Positions 1-8,036 of a stretch of 64,000 bases of DNA are shown here, piece after piece (within the stretch, counting starts at the first letter, position 1; each line of letters begins with the position of its first letter). The notes under the pieces are model-generated. The model saw nothing but the letters and a program-made list of their open reading frames with translations, made no database searches and had not been told where the DNA came from. The position numbers and the translations under genes were made by a program. Where the stretch lies: contig NZ_JAUSUL010000001.1 of assembly GCF_030814015.1 (NCBI RefSeq), positions 400,001 to 464,000 of the forward strand. Reading direction: 5' to 3'. The DNA comes from Amorphus orientalis (GTDB lineage Bacteria; Pseudomonadota; Alphaproteobacteria; Rhizobiales; Amorphaceae).

Positions 1-54
1 CCCGCAGCCTTCCGTGCGCACCGCAGCTTAGTTTTTACTGGTACAGTCAGTCCA

Positions 55-1221
55 ATGTGGCACCCTTGGAACAATTCGAGCGCTGACATCAAGAAAGCGC
101 TTGCCGTCTGTGAAGCCGTCGCCCAGGGCGACATGGAGGCGCGCATTATCGGGATCACCGATACGGGTGATCTCGGGCGTCTTATGCATGCGATCAATCT
201 CCTGATCGATCGCTCCGACGCCTATCTCCGCGAATCCAAGGCCAGTCTCGATTATGTCTGCCGGAACCAGTACTTCCGGAAGATCGTCGAAACGGGAATG
301 GTCGGCTCCTTCCTCGAAGCCTCCCAGTCGATTAATCATGCGACGGAGCTGATCGAGGAGCGCAACGCCGAATTCTCGCAGGTTGCGAACAACTTTGAGA
401 CCCAGATGGCGCAGGTGGTGGAGTCCGTTTCCGCCTCGGTCAACGATCTGGTCTCGGTGTCCAAGTCGGTGACCAGCCTGTCGGCCGGCGCCCGCGGTCA
501 GGCGACCCATGCGGTCTCGGGAGCGGAAACGGCTTCTGCGAACATGCAGAGCGTGGCCAGCGCGACCGAGGAACTCACCGCCTCGATCGACGAGATCAAC
601 ACACGGGTTGCCGAAGCTGCGAAGATCACCGCCAATGCGGTCGAGATGTCCCGCTCCATGAGCGATCAGATGGACAGTCTGTCGGCTGCGTCCCAGAAGA
701 TCGGCGAGGTCGTTCGCCTCATCAATGCCGTCGCATCCCAGACCAACCTCCTCGCGCTGAACGCGACGATCGAGGCGGCGCGCGCGGGCGAGGCGGGCAA
801 GGGCTTCGCCATCGTCGCTGCCGAGGTGAAGACGCTCTCCCAGCAGACCGCCAAGGCGACGGAGGAGATTTCGAGCCAGATCGCCGACATCCAGGCCGCC
901 GTTGCCAGCAGCGTGGCCGCCAATCACGAGATCAATTCCGCGATCGGGACGGTCAGCGACATTTCCACGACGATCGCCGCCGCCGTCGAGCAGCAGAGCG
1001 CTGCGACGCGGGAAATCGCGCGCAACGTCGACGAAGCCGCCAGCGGCACCGACGACATGGCCCAGAGCGTCACGCGGGTGTCCGAAGCCACCAACGAAAC
1101 CGAACAGGCCGCATCGCGGGTGCTTCAGTCGTCCCAGGATCTGGCCGCCCAGGAAGAGGTTCTTCGGGAACTGCGCCGGGAGATGAACACCTTCCTGCAG
1201 CACATCAAGAAAGTCGCGTAG
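55..1221 (+). CDS. Soluble methyl-accepting chemotaxis protein (HAMP plus MCP signalling domain)
   Basis: A 388-residue chemoreceptor-type signalling protein that would relay a signal to a CheA-CheW array. No membrane segment or signal peptide is visible, so it is probably cytoplasmic. Residues about 10-100 look like HAMP-type helices (GDMEARI, then [14 protein letters not shown]). Residues about 224-262 form the highly conserved MCP hairpin tip ([20 protein letters not shown], then [13 protein letters not shown]). Long heptad-rich helices flank the tip on both sides. The reading frame stays open upstream of the ATG at 55 to the window edge, so the true start could lie outside; the upstream codons look non-coding, which favours 55. 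No sensory domain is seen, so the ligand is unknown. Confidence 0.85.
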   Translation: MWHPWNNSSADIKKALAVCEAVAQGDMEARIIGITDTGDLGRLMHAINLLIDRSDAYLRESKASLDYVCRNQYFRKIVETGMVGSFLEASQSINHATELIEERNAEFSQVANNFETQMAQVVESVSASVNDLVSVSKSVTSLSAGARGQATHAVSGAETASANMQSVASATEELTASIDEINTRVAEAAKITANAVEMSRSMSDQMDSLSAASQKIGEVVRLINAVASQTNLLALNATIEAARAGEAGKGFAIVAAEVKTLSQQTAKATEEISSQIADIQAAVASSVAANHEINSAIGTVSDISTTIAAAVEQQSAATREIARNVDEAASGTDDMAQSVTRVSEATNETEQAASRVLQSSQDLAAQEEVLRELRREMNTFLQHIKKVA

Positions 1222-1280
1222 ACCGCGGTCCGCTCACGGCAGCGGTCCCGAAAAGCGACCCGGGGGCATGGAGGAAAGGC

Positions 1281-1355
1281 TGGAGCGGGCGATCGGGATC
1301 GAACCGACGACATTCAGCTTGGGAAGCTGACGTTCTACCACTGAACTACGCCCGC
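1281..1355 (-). tRNA. tRNA-Gly (CCC anticodon)
   Basis: The reverse strand folds into a full cloverleaf. The acceptor stem is GCGGGCG with CGCCCGC, the D arm is GTTC with GAAC, the anticodon stem is TCAGC with GCTGA, and the loop TTCCCAA gives anticodon CCC. The T arm is GTCGG with CCGAT around TTCGATC. The 3' end TCCA is encoded, so CCA is in the genome. It decodes GGG glycine codons. Confidence 0.96.
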
Positions 1356-1549
1356 GCTCGTCCCGAAAAGAGCGCTCCCGACCGGCGCTGTCAAGCGCCT
1401 TCGGCGGCCGGCGGGCATCGCCGGTGACCGCGTCGGACCTCGGATGCGCAGGATCCGGGCAGACCGCGTCAGGCTGCGCCGCGCACCGGCCTGAAATCCG
1501 CTCCGCGGATTTGACACGTCCCTCTCGTTTTGCCGAAACAATCGCCTAA

Positions 1550-2449
1550 ATGTGCCGTGCCGGCATCCGGGTCCTCCCCGGGGCCTGCCGTCCATCCCGA
1601 ACGGTGATTGCGAGAAGGCCTTTGACGACACGAGACCGCGTGCGCGCCCTTATTCAGAGTTCCCGATGGGAGTGGACGATCGCCGGGCTGATCGTCTTCA
1701 ACGCGGCCATTCTGGGCCTGATGACCAGCCCCACCGTGATGGATGCCATCGGGCCCGCGCTCGTCGCGCTCGACCTCGCCGTGATCGCGGTGTTCGTTGT
1801 GGAAATCGGTCTTCGGCTCTACGTCCACCGGCTGAAATTCTTCCGCGACCCCTGGAGCATCTTCGATTTCGTGGTGGTGGCGATCGCGGTGTTCCCCAGC
1901 CAGCACGGCGCGTCCGTGCTGCGTGCGCTGCGGATCCTCCGGGTCCTGCGGCTGATCAGCGTGGTGCCGACGCTCCGCCGCGTGGTTGGCGGGCTGATCG
2001 CCGCCCTGCCTGGAATGGGCTCCATCGTGCTCTTGATGGCGATCATCTTCTACGTCTTCGCCGTGATGGCGACGAATCTCTACGGTCAGACCTTTCCGGA
2101 CTGGTTCGGCACGATCGGCGCGTCCGCCTACACCCTGTTCCAGATCATGACGCTGGAATCCTGGTCCATGGGCATCGTCCGTCCGGTCATGGCGGAATAT
2201 CCGTACGCATGGGCCTTCTTCGTGCCGTTCATCATGGCGACGGCCTTCACGGTGCTGAACCTGTTCATCGGTATCATCGTGTCGGCGATGCAGCAGGAGC
2301 ACGAGGCCACGCTGGATGCCGAACGCCAGCTCCTGCACGACGAGCAGGCCTCGATCGCGGAGGAAATGCGAAAGCTCCGCGGCGAGATCGGCGAGCTGAG
2401 GGGCGAGCTGCGGAAGGCGACGGAGGACGCCGGCACGTCCGCCGGATAG
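1550..2449 (+). CDS. Bacterial voltage-gated sodium channel (NaChBac/BacNav family)
   Basis: A six-helix ion channel of the inner membrane, with a single voltage-sensor plus pore unit that should assemble as a tetramer. S1 is about residues 42-60. S4 (about 125-144) carries an arginine every third position (RALRILRVLRLISVVPTLRR). The pore loop holds TLESWS at 201-206, which matches the BacNav sodium selectivity filter. S6 follows at 221-247. A charged coiled-coil tail at 248-292 fits the tetramerisation helix of this family. The start is uncertain: the ATG at 1550 has no clear ribosome site, and an alternative TTG at 1622 or GTG at 1640 would give a protein closer to family length. It converges on the dCTP deaminase gene with a 7-base gap. 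Confidence 0.9.
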   Translation: MCRAGIRVLPGACRPSRTVIARRPLTTRDRVRALIQSSRWEWTIAGLIVFNAAILGLMTSPTVMDAIGPALVALDLAVIAVFVVEIGLRLYVHRLKFFRDPWSIFDFVVVAIAVFPSQHGASVLRALRILRVLRLISVVPTLRRVVGGLIAALPGMGSIVLLMAIIFYVFAVMATNLYGQTFPDWFGTIGASAYTLFQIMTLESWSMGIVRPVMAEYPYAWAFFVPFIMATAFTVLNLFIGIIVSAMQQEHEATLDAERQLLHDEQASIAEEMRKLRGEIGELRGELRKATEDAGTSAG

Positions 2450-2456
2450 ACCCGCC

Positions 2457-3605
2457 TCAGGCGGCGCGGAAGTGCTTGGAGAGTTTCAGCCGCTGGGCCT
2501 GATAGTTCGACCGGAGCCCCGATCCGTAGAGCGTGTCGGGCGCCTCCGCCATCCGCTCGTAGACCAGCCGCCCGACGACCTGGCCGTGGTCGAGGATGAA
2601 CGGCACCTCGTGGCTGCGCACCTCCAGGACGGCGCGGGCGCCGGCGCCCGCCGCGCCATGGCCGAAGCCGGGATCGAAGAAGCCGGCATAGTGCACCCGG
2701 AATTCGCCGACGAGCGGGTCGAACGGCACCATCTCGGCGGCACACGACGGCGGAACCTGCACCGCTTCCCGGGAAACCAGGATGTAGAATTCGTTCGGAT
2801 CAAGAATGAGGCCGCGGCCGGGCCGCACGGTCACCGGCTCCCAGAAATCTGCGACGTCGTAGCCGTCCTTGCGGTCGACGTCGATGACGCCGGTATGCCG
2901 CTTGCCGCGATAGCCGATGACGCCGCTCGGGTCGCTGGTCTCCAGGTCGATGGAGAGGTGGAGGCCTGCGTCGATCACCGCGTTGCCTGGTGATACCAGC
3001 GGCTCGGCGCGGTGCAGGGCCGTCAATTCGGCGTCGCTCAGGGTGGCCGCGCCGCGCCGGAACCGGATCTGGCTCAGCCGCGATCCGGTGCGGACGAGGG
3101 CGGGAAACGTGCGCGGGCTGATTTCGGCATAGAGCGGGCCGCGATAGCCGGCGGGGACCCGGTCGAAGGCGCCGGCGCGATCGGCGATCACCCGGGTGAA
3201 GATGTCGAGCCGGCCGGTCGAGCTCTTCGGGTTGGTGGACGCCGCCACGTCCGCCGGAAGGTCGAGCGCCTCCATCAGCGGAACGACATAGACGCAGCCG
3301 GTTTCCAGCACCGCGCCCCTGGTCAGGTCGATCGTGTGCAGGGTGACGTCTTCCAGCTTGTCGGCGACCGACACGTCCGGCCCGGGCAGGAAGCTTGCGC
3401 GAATGCGGTGGGCGACGCGACCGAGACGCAGATCGAGGCTTGCCGGCTGGATCTGGTCGGCGTCGAAGGCCTCGCCGCTCGCGATCGCGCCCGTCTGCGC
3501 CATCGCGTCGATCGCCTGTCTTGGAAGTATGCCCGCCGACCCGTTCGTCACAACCGTTCCGTCCCCGATGCGTCCTGGCGCCTGGTTGGGGTGCGCCCCC
3601 TCCAT
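2457..3605 (-). CDS. dcd: 2'-deoxycytidine 5'-triphosphate deaminase, long two-domain form
   Basis: Converts dCTP to dUTP, feeding thymidylate synthesis in the cytosol. At 382 residues it is about twice the length of E. coli Dcd (about 190). It appears to contain two dUTPase-like beta domains. The first has TNPKSSTGRLDIFTRVI near residues 124-140 and a YRGPLYAEISPRTF block. The second has CAAEMVPFDPLVGEFRVHYA followed by FFDPGFGHG near 290-320. The long form is known from alphaproteobacteria. It is divergent from metZ and its riboswitch, so the two promoters share the 3606-3660 interval. I am confident of the family; whether both halves are catalytic is not visible. Confidence 0.88.
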   Translation of the reverse strand: MEGAHPNQAPGRIGDGTVVTNGSAGILPRQAIDAMAQTGAIASGEAFDADQIQPASLDLRLGRVAHRIRASFLPGPDVSVADKLEDVTLHTIDLTRGAVLETGCVYVVPLMEALDLPADVAASTNPKSSTGRLDIFTRVIADRAGAFDRVPAGYRGPLYAEISPRTFPALVRTGSRLSQIRFRRGAATLSDAELTALHRAEPLVSPGNAVIDAGLHLSIDLETSDPSGVIGYRGKRHTGVIDVDRKDGYDVADFWEPVTVRPGRGLILDPNEFYILVSREAVQVPPSCAAEMVPFDPLVGEFRVHYAGFFDPGFGHGAAGAGARAVLEVRSHEVPFILDHGQVVGRLVYERMAEAPDTLYGSGLRSNYQAQRLKLSKHFRAA

Positions 3606-3625
3606 GACCTAACCCGAAGACTGCA

Positions 3626-3654
3626 TTGACGCCAAGGAAAGCCGGGCGTAAACA
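3626..3654 (+). promoter_or_regulatory. Sigma-70-type promoter for the metZ transcript
   Basis: TTGACG at 3626-3631 and TAAACA at 3649-3654 are separated by exactly 17 bases. A transcript starting about 7 bases further on would begin just before the first helix of the SAM-II aptamer at 3665. This supports both the promoter and the riboswitch call. It is a consensus match only. Confidence 0.65.
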
Positions 3655-3664
3655 CCGATTGTCC

Positions 3665-3724
3665 CGTGGTCATTTGAGCCGGCCGGCTTGCAGCCACGTT
3701 AAAGAAGTCGCTAAAGAGGCCGGG
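3665..3724 (+). promoter_or_regulatory. SAM-II riboswitch (metA-type motif) controlling metZ
   Basis: The conserved SAM-II elements are present in order: CATTTGA, then GCTTGCAGCCACGTTAAA, then GTCGCTAAAGAGG. Helix P1 forms between CGTGG (3665-3669) and CCACG (3694-3698). The H-type pseudoknot helix forms between CCGGCC (3679-3684) and GGCCGG (3718-3723). SAM-II aptamers bind S-adenosylmethionine and shut off methionine biosynthesis genes in alphaproteobacteria. The gene downstream, metZ, fits exactly. The pseudoknot 3' arm overlaps the 5' arm of a following hairpin (3720-3740), so ligand binding and that hairpin are mutually exclusive. Confidence 0.92.
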
Positions 3725-3735
3725 TGAAGGAACAC

Positions 3736-3763
3736 CCCGGTCGCCGTTCGAACGGGTTTTTTT
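3736..3763 (+). terminator. Possible intrinsic terminator in the metZ leader (riboswitch expression platform)
   Basis: A short GC-rich self-complementary element, CCGTTCGAACGG (3744-3755), runs directly into seven T residues (3757-3763). It lies 12 bases beyond the SAM-II aptamer and about 110 bases before the metZ start. The upstream hairpin at 3720-3740 could act as the competing structure. The stem is short, so strength is uncertain. Confidence 0.45.
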
Positions 3764-3875
3764 GTGCCTGAGCGCCCTTCGGCCCGGTCCGTGCTTGGTG
3801 TCGGAAGTCCACGCCTTCCCGCCCAGCTTTCCCTTCGCTTCTTGGCGAAGGCCGAGTCAGTCGAAAGGACCTGCC

Positions 3876-5096
3876 ATGTCGTCTTCGTCGCTCCCCGCTG
3901 ATTGCGGACCCGCAACCCGCCTCGTTCACGGAGGAACGATGCGCTCGCAGTTCGGCGAGACGGCGGAGGCGCTCTTCCTCACCCAGGGCTTCGTCTACGA
4001 GACGGCCGAGGATGCGGAGGCCCGGTTCGCCGGCGAAGCGGACGGCTTCGTCTATTCCCGCTACGGCAACCCGACCGTCCAGATGTTTCAGGACCGCATG
4101 GCGCTTCTGGAAGGCGCGGAAGCCGCACGCGCGACGGCGAGCGGCATGGCCGCCGTCACCGCCGCGATGATCGCCTGCGTCAAGGCGGGTGACCATGTGG
4201 TTGCCTCCAAGGCGCTCTTCGGCGGGTGTCGGTACATCGTGGAAGACCTGCTGCCGCGCTTCGGCGTCGAGTCGACGCTGGTCGACGGCACCGACCTGTC
4301 GGCCTGGGAGGCGGCGGTCCGGCCCAACACGACGGCGCTCTTCACAGAGACGCCGGCCAACCCGACCCTGTCGCTGGTCGATCTGCCCGCCGTGGCCGAA
4401 ATTGCCCATTCCGTGGGCGCCCGGCTGGTGGTGGACAACGTCTTCGCCACCGCGCTGCATCAGGCGCCGCTCAAGCTCGGCGCCGACGTGGTGGTCTATT
4501 CCGCCACCAAGCACGTCGACGGACAGGGCCGATGCCTCGGCGGCGTCATCGTGTCCGACGAGGAATGGGTCACGGAGAAGCTCGACGGGCTTCTGCGTCA
4601 GACGGGGCCGGCCCTGTCGCCCTTCAATGCCTGGATCATGCTGAAATCGCTGGAAACCTTCCCGCTGCGCGTGCGCCAGCAGACCGCGTCCGCGGCGGCC
4701 GTCGCCGATGCGCTCGCCGGTCATCCCGCCGTGCGGCGCGTGATCTATCCGGGTCGTGACGATCATCCCCAGGCGGAGATCGCCCGGCGCCAGATGACCG
4801 GCGGCGGCACCCTGATCGCGATCGAGGTGGAGGGCGGCCGCGATGCCGCCTTTGCCGCGTCCAACGCCCTGCGCGTGGTCAAGATCTCCAACAATCTCGG
4901 CGACGCCAAGAGCCTGATCACCCATCCGGCCAGCACCACCCACCAGCGCCTGACCGACGAGCAGCGCGCGGAGCTGAACATCGGTCCGGGCCTGCTGCGG
5001 CTGTCGATCGGGCTGGAGGACACCGACGATCTGATCGCGGATCTGACCCGTGCCTTTGACAGCGTCGGCGCGAAGGCAGCTGCCTCAGTCGGGTGA
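3876..5096 (+). CDS. metZ: O-succinylhomoserine sulfhydrylase
   Basis: A PLP-dependent Cys/Met-metabolism enzyme that makes homocysteine from O-succinylhomoserine and sulfide in methionine synthesis. It has 406 residues from the ATG at 3876, which follows CGAAAGGA with good spacing; the frame upstream of this is riboswitch leader. The N-terminal SRYGNPT (61-67) and the ETPANPTL block (158-165) are typical of the family. The PLP lysine is K212 in YSATKHVDGQGR. The SAM-II riboswitch immediately upstream fits a methionine gene repressed by SAM. It overlaps the convergent CDP-alcohol phosphotransferase gene by 12 bases. O-acetylhomoserine or cystathionine activities are possible alternatives within the family. 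Confidence 0.92.
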   Translation: MSSSSLPADCGPATRLVHGGTMRSQFGETAEALFLTQGFVYETAEDAEARFAGEADGFVYSRYGNPTVQMFQDRMALLEGAEAARATASGMAAVTAAMIACVKAGDHVVASKALFGGCRYIVEDLLPRFGVESTLVDGTDLSAWEAAVRPNTTALFTETPANPTLSLVDLPAVAEIAHSVGARLVVDNVFATALHQAPLKLGADVVVYSATKHVDGQGRCLGGVIVSDEEWVTEKLDGLLRQTGPALSPFNAWIMLKSLETFPLRVRQQTASAAAVADALAGHPAVRRVIYPGRDDHPQAEIARRQMTGGGTLIAIEVEGGRDAAFAASNALRVVKISNNLGDAKSLITHPASTTHQRLTDEQRAELNIGPGLLRLSIGLEDTDDLIADLTRAFDSVGAKAAASVG

Positions 5097-5699
5097 GCGC
5101 AGCATCCGGGTGGCGAGCGTCACCCGGGCTGCGGCGGACAGGCCGCAGATGACGGCGAAGAGCAGCGCGATCAGCGGAAACGCCTCCGGCAGCAGGCACA
5201 TCAGCGCGAAGGCCAGGATGGTCTCCGCGCCTTCGGCCAGGCCGCCCAGGAAATAGAGCGACTTGGCCCCCTGGGCGCGGGTCTCGAGCCCGCGTTTCTG
5301 GGCGTAGACGGCAAACGCCAGGAACGCGCTCCCGTTGGCATAGAAGGCGAGCAGCAGGGCGGCCGCCGGCAGCGCGTTGCGGGCCGGATCGGCCACTGCG
5401 AACGCGAACGGAATGGCGCCGTAGATGAAGAAATCAAGCACGATGTCGAGATAGCCGCCCCGATCCGTGCGGCCGGTGGCGCGTGCCACCGCGCCGTCGA
5501 GCCCGTCGGCGAAGCGGTTGATGGCCAGCAGCACCAGGCCGGCCAGGAAATATCCGTTGGCGATCGAAAGCGCAGCCGCGAGCCCGAAGGCGAAGCCGAG
5601 CATCGTCATGCCGTCCGCGGACATGCCGATGCGGGCAAGGCGGCGCCCGATGGCGTCGAGCGGAGGATCGATCAGGGGCCTCAGGCGGGCGTCGAACAT
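5085..5699 (-). CDS. CDP-alcohol phosphatidyltransferase family membrane protein
   Basis: A 204-residue inner-membrane enzyme of the phospholipid-type CDP-alcohol phosphotransferase family. The signature is visible at about residues 64-90: DGLDGAVAR followed by a GGYLD-IVLD segment that supplies the paired metal-binding aspartates. The rest is hydrophobic, consistent with about six membrane helices. The acceptor alcohol cannot be told from sequence, so a specific name such as PgsA or Pcs would be unsupported. It stands alone on its strand, with its stop overlapping the end of metZ. Confidence 0.82.
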   Translation of the reverse strand: MFDARLRPLIDPPLDAIGRRLARIGMSADGMTMLGFAFGLAAALSIANGYFLAGLVLLAINRFADGLDGAVARATGRTDRGGYLDIVLDFFIYGAIPFAFAVADPARNALPAAALLLAFYANGSAFLAFAVYAQKRGLETRAQGAKSLYFLGGLAEGAETILAFALMCLLPEAFPLIALLFAVICGLSAAARVTLATRMLRSPD

Positions 5700-5892
5700 G
5701 GGAACCGCTTGATGGAGCTGCGCGGACGGCCGCTTGCTTGACCGTCAGATCCAGTTTCGGACATCTGTAGTGCGTTTTCGGCTGCGGTGAAAAGGACGAC
5801 CGCGTCGGCGCGGAAGACAGATTCCGGTCGAGCGCTTGCAGATGCACCCGGCGTCGGAGGTGCTGGATCGGGGGTCGCCCGGCTCTTCCTCC

Positions 5893-6234
5893 CTATCCTG
5901 ACCGCCGCCGATCCTCTTCGGCGAGCCAGAGATCGCGCGCAGTGCTCCAGTCGGGCGCGCGATCGGATTCGAACCCGAGCGTATGGCCGCTGGCGATCCG
6001 CGGGAAGACCCGCATTGCCTTCAGGTGTGCGCCGGAATTGCGGTAGGCGATCATCGCATCCCGGTCCCGCCAGACCGAAAGTGTGTGCTGCACGCCCTCG
6101 ATGGAGCGCGCTTCGGCCGAGACGTTTCCGTCCGCGCCGCGCGCCTGCGCCATGCTCGCCACCGCATGCCACCAGAAGCGCAGGGCATGAAGCGGGGACT
6201 TGATTCGCAGGCCGGTTATCGAGACATAGACCAT
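5893..6234 (-). CDS. Small DUF3291-like / monooxygenase-fold protein of unknown function
   Basis: A 113-residue protein starting MVYVSITGLRIK. The ATG at 6234 is preceded by an AGGA ribosome site about 8 bases upstream; longer upstream reading is not supported. The pattern of a short beta strand, a helix (HALRFWWHAVASMAQA), then HTLSVWRDRDAMIAYRNSGAHLKAM resembles dimeric ferredoxin-like proteins of the antibiotic-biosynthesis-monooxygenase and DUF3291 type, often found as uncharacterised small enzymes. This is a fold-level guess from residue pattern only. No operon partner is visible. Confidence 0.6.
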   Translation of the reverse strand: MVYVSITGLRIKSPLHALRFWWHAVASMAQARGADGNVSAEARSIEGVQHTLSVWRDRDAMIAYRNSGAHLKAMRVFPRIASGHTLGFESDRAPDWSTARDLWLAEEDRRRSG

Positions 6235-6523
6235 CGTGGATTCCTGATGAAACGAACCCGTTACGCCCGGTCGAAGCGATTGGCACAGGGAAAACACAAT
6301 TGTGATCGAAATTCCCGGCGTTTTGGTAGCCGACGGGCGGTGTATTTTAGGCCCGAAGGATCGGCGGAAATAATTTCTTCAATTCTGCCATAGGCTTGGC
6401 GGGAGCGATCGTCATCGGGCTGCCCGGAAACGAGCGCCAGGCAAGCCTGAGGTGTTTAATCTGTGTCAATGCGCATGCGGCGCAGGCTGATCTGCAGCCG
6501 CTGCAAACCGATTGAGATTCACG

Positions 6524-6916
6524 ATGTATGAAGCAGTCACGCGAAATCTGAGGGTCACGGTTGACCCGCACTATCTGGAGGACGAGTCGGCTCCGGAGAA
6601 GGGGCGGTATATCTGGGCCTACACCGTGGAGATCTGCAACGAAGGCGACGAGATCGTCCAGCTGATCAACCGCTACTGGCACATCACCGATGCGCGGGGC
6701 CAGGTCCAGGAAGTGCGCGGACCGGGCGTCGTCGGCGAACAGCCCGTGCTGAGCCCGGGCGAAGCCTACACCTACACATCGGGATGCCCGCTGGCCACGT
6801 CGTCCGGCATCATGGTCGGCGCCTACGAGATGGAAACCGTCGACGGCTCCCGGTTCCGGGTGTCGATCCCCGCCTTCTCCCTCGACATCCCCGACGAGCA
6901 GCCGACACTGAACTGA
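6524..6916 (+). CDS. apaG: ApaG family protein
   Basis: A 130-residue ApaG protein, a single immunoglobulin-like beta domain. Enterobacterial ApaG is linked to cobalt/magnesium efflux phenotypes and to diadenosine tetraphosphate metabolism, but its biochemistry is unsettled. Family hallmarks are the opening strand with [18 protein letters not shown], then [13 protein letters not shown], the NRYWHITDA block near residue 48, and the [22 protein letters not shown] stretch containing the GxGVVGxQP signature. The start is the ATG at 6524; an in-frame TTG at 6512 is a weaker alternative. It is followed after about 150 bases by a lipid kinase on the same strand. Confidence 0.93.
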   Translation: MYEAVTRNLRVTVDPHYLEDESAPEKGRYIWAYTVEICNEGDEIVQLINRYWHITDARGQVQEVRGPGVVGEQPVLSPGEAYTYTSGCPLATSSGIMVGAYEMETVDGSRFRVSIPAFSLDIPDEQPTLN

Positions 6917-7067
6917 AGGCGTCCCGGCCCCGACGGAATCGGCGACCGTCCTCAGTTGCCCCTCGCAGACCGCGTTTGTCGGAAAGGGGAACGCAAGCGG
7001 TCCTTTGTGCGCTATGCAACGTCGGACGGGTCCGCGTACGCCGTGTCCCGCGGGAAAGAGGTTGTCG

Positions 7068-8036
7068 ATGGACGAGGCGCTCAGCACACCGCCGGCGAGC
7101 GAACGGAACCGGCGGGCGCTCCTCCTGCTCAACCCGAAGGCCCGCAAGGGATCGGACTCGGTGGACGAGGCCCTCGCGCTGTTTCGCCGGAACGGTATCG
7201 AGCTGGTTGAAGCGTCCGTGCAGGACTATCCCGGAAGCGCCGAGGCAATCGAGGCCCATGCGTCCGACGTGGATCTGGTGATCATCGGCGGCGGCGACGG
7301 AAGCCTGAACAAGGCCGCTGCCGGCCTGGCGCGCACCGGGCTCCCGTTCGGCATCCTGCCCCTCGGCACCGCGAACGATCTGGCGCGCACCCTGCAGATT
7401 CCGTTTTCCATCCGCGAGGCTGCCGAAGTCATCATCGACGGCCGCGAGCGCAGGCTGGACCTCGGCATCGTCAACGACCTGTATTTCTTCAATGTCGCCA
7501 GCATCGGTTTCAGCGCCACGCTTGCGCGTCTGCTGACCTCGGAGGCGAAGAAGCGCTGGGGCGTGCTGGGCTATGCCATTTCAGCTGTGCGCCTGGCGGC
7601 CCAGAGCCGCACCCATACGGTGACCATTCACCACGACGGCATCACCGAGAGCGTCCGGACGATTCAGGTCACGGTGGGCAACGGCCGGCACTATGGGGGT
7701 GGGCTGACCGTCGACGACACGGCCGAACCGGACGATGGCCGCCTCGACGTCTACTCGCTGGAGGTCCGCCACTGGACGGAGCTGATCGCGCTGGTGCCGT
7801 CGCTCTATCGCGGGACCCAGAAACACTGGAAGAACGTGCGCACCTTCTCCACGACCGAGGTCACCCTGGAAACGCGCCACTCCCACGACGTCAGCGCCGA
7901 TGGCGATCTGCTCACCACCACGCCGGCCCGCTTCGGCATCGCGCCGAAAGCCGTCCGCGCCATCGTGCCCCGGTCCGCCCCGGACCATCACGAAGCCGGG
8001 GTCGGTGCCGCGATCGCCGACGCGCTCAGATCCTGA
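7068..8036 (+). CDS. Lipid kinase of the diacylglycerol kinase catalytic family (YegS-like)
   Basis: A 322-residue cytosolic or membrane-peripheral kinase predicted to phosphorylate a lipid alcohol such as diacylglycerol. The nucleotide-binding motif GGGDGSLN sits at residues 74-81, followed by PLGTANDLARTL, both diagnostic of the DAGK catalytic domain. The C-terminal half has the usual beta-sandwich features (VGNGRHYGGGL, then DVSADGDLL). The ATG at 7068 follows AAAGAGG and was preferred over upstream in-frame starts. The gene end overlaps the convergent homospermidine synthase by 11 bases. The substrate is not determinable from sequence. Confidence 0.86.
   Translation: MDEALSTPPASERNRRALLLLNPKARKGSDSVDEALALFRRNGIELVEASVQDYPGSAEAIEAHASDVDLVIIGGGDGSLNKAAAGLARTGLPFGILPLGTANDLARTLQIPFSIREAAEVIIDGRERRLDLGIVNDLYFFNVASIGFSATLARLLTSEAKKRWGVLGYAISAVRLAAQSRTHTVTIHHDGITESVRTIQVTVGNGRHYGGGLTVDDTAEPDDGRLDVYSLEVRHWTELIALVPSLYRGTQKHWKNVRTFSTTEVTLETRHSHDVSADGDLLTTTPARFGIAPKAVRAIVPRSAPDHHEAGVGAAIADALRS

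Noticed and set aside
5950-6030. A tRNA T-arm-like sequence (GGTTCGAATCC on the reverse strand)
   Set aside because: No acceptor, D or anticodon arms can be formed around it, and it lies inside the coding sequence of the small protein at 5893-6234, where it encodes GFESD.
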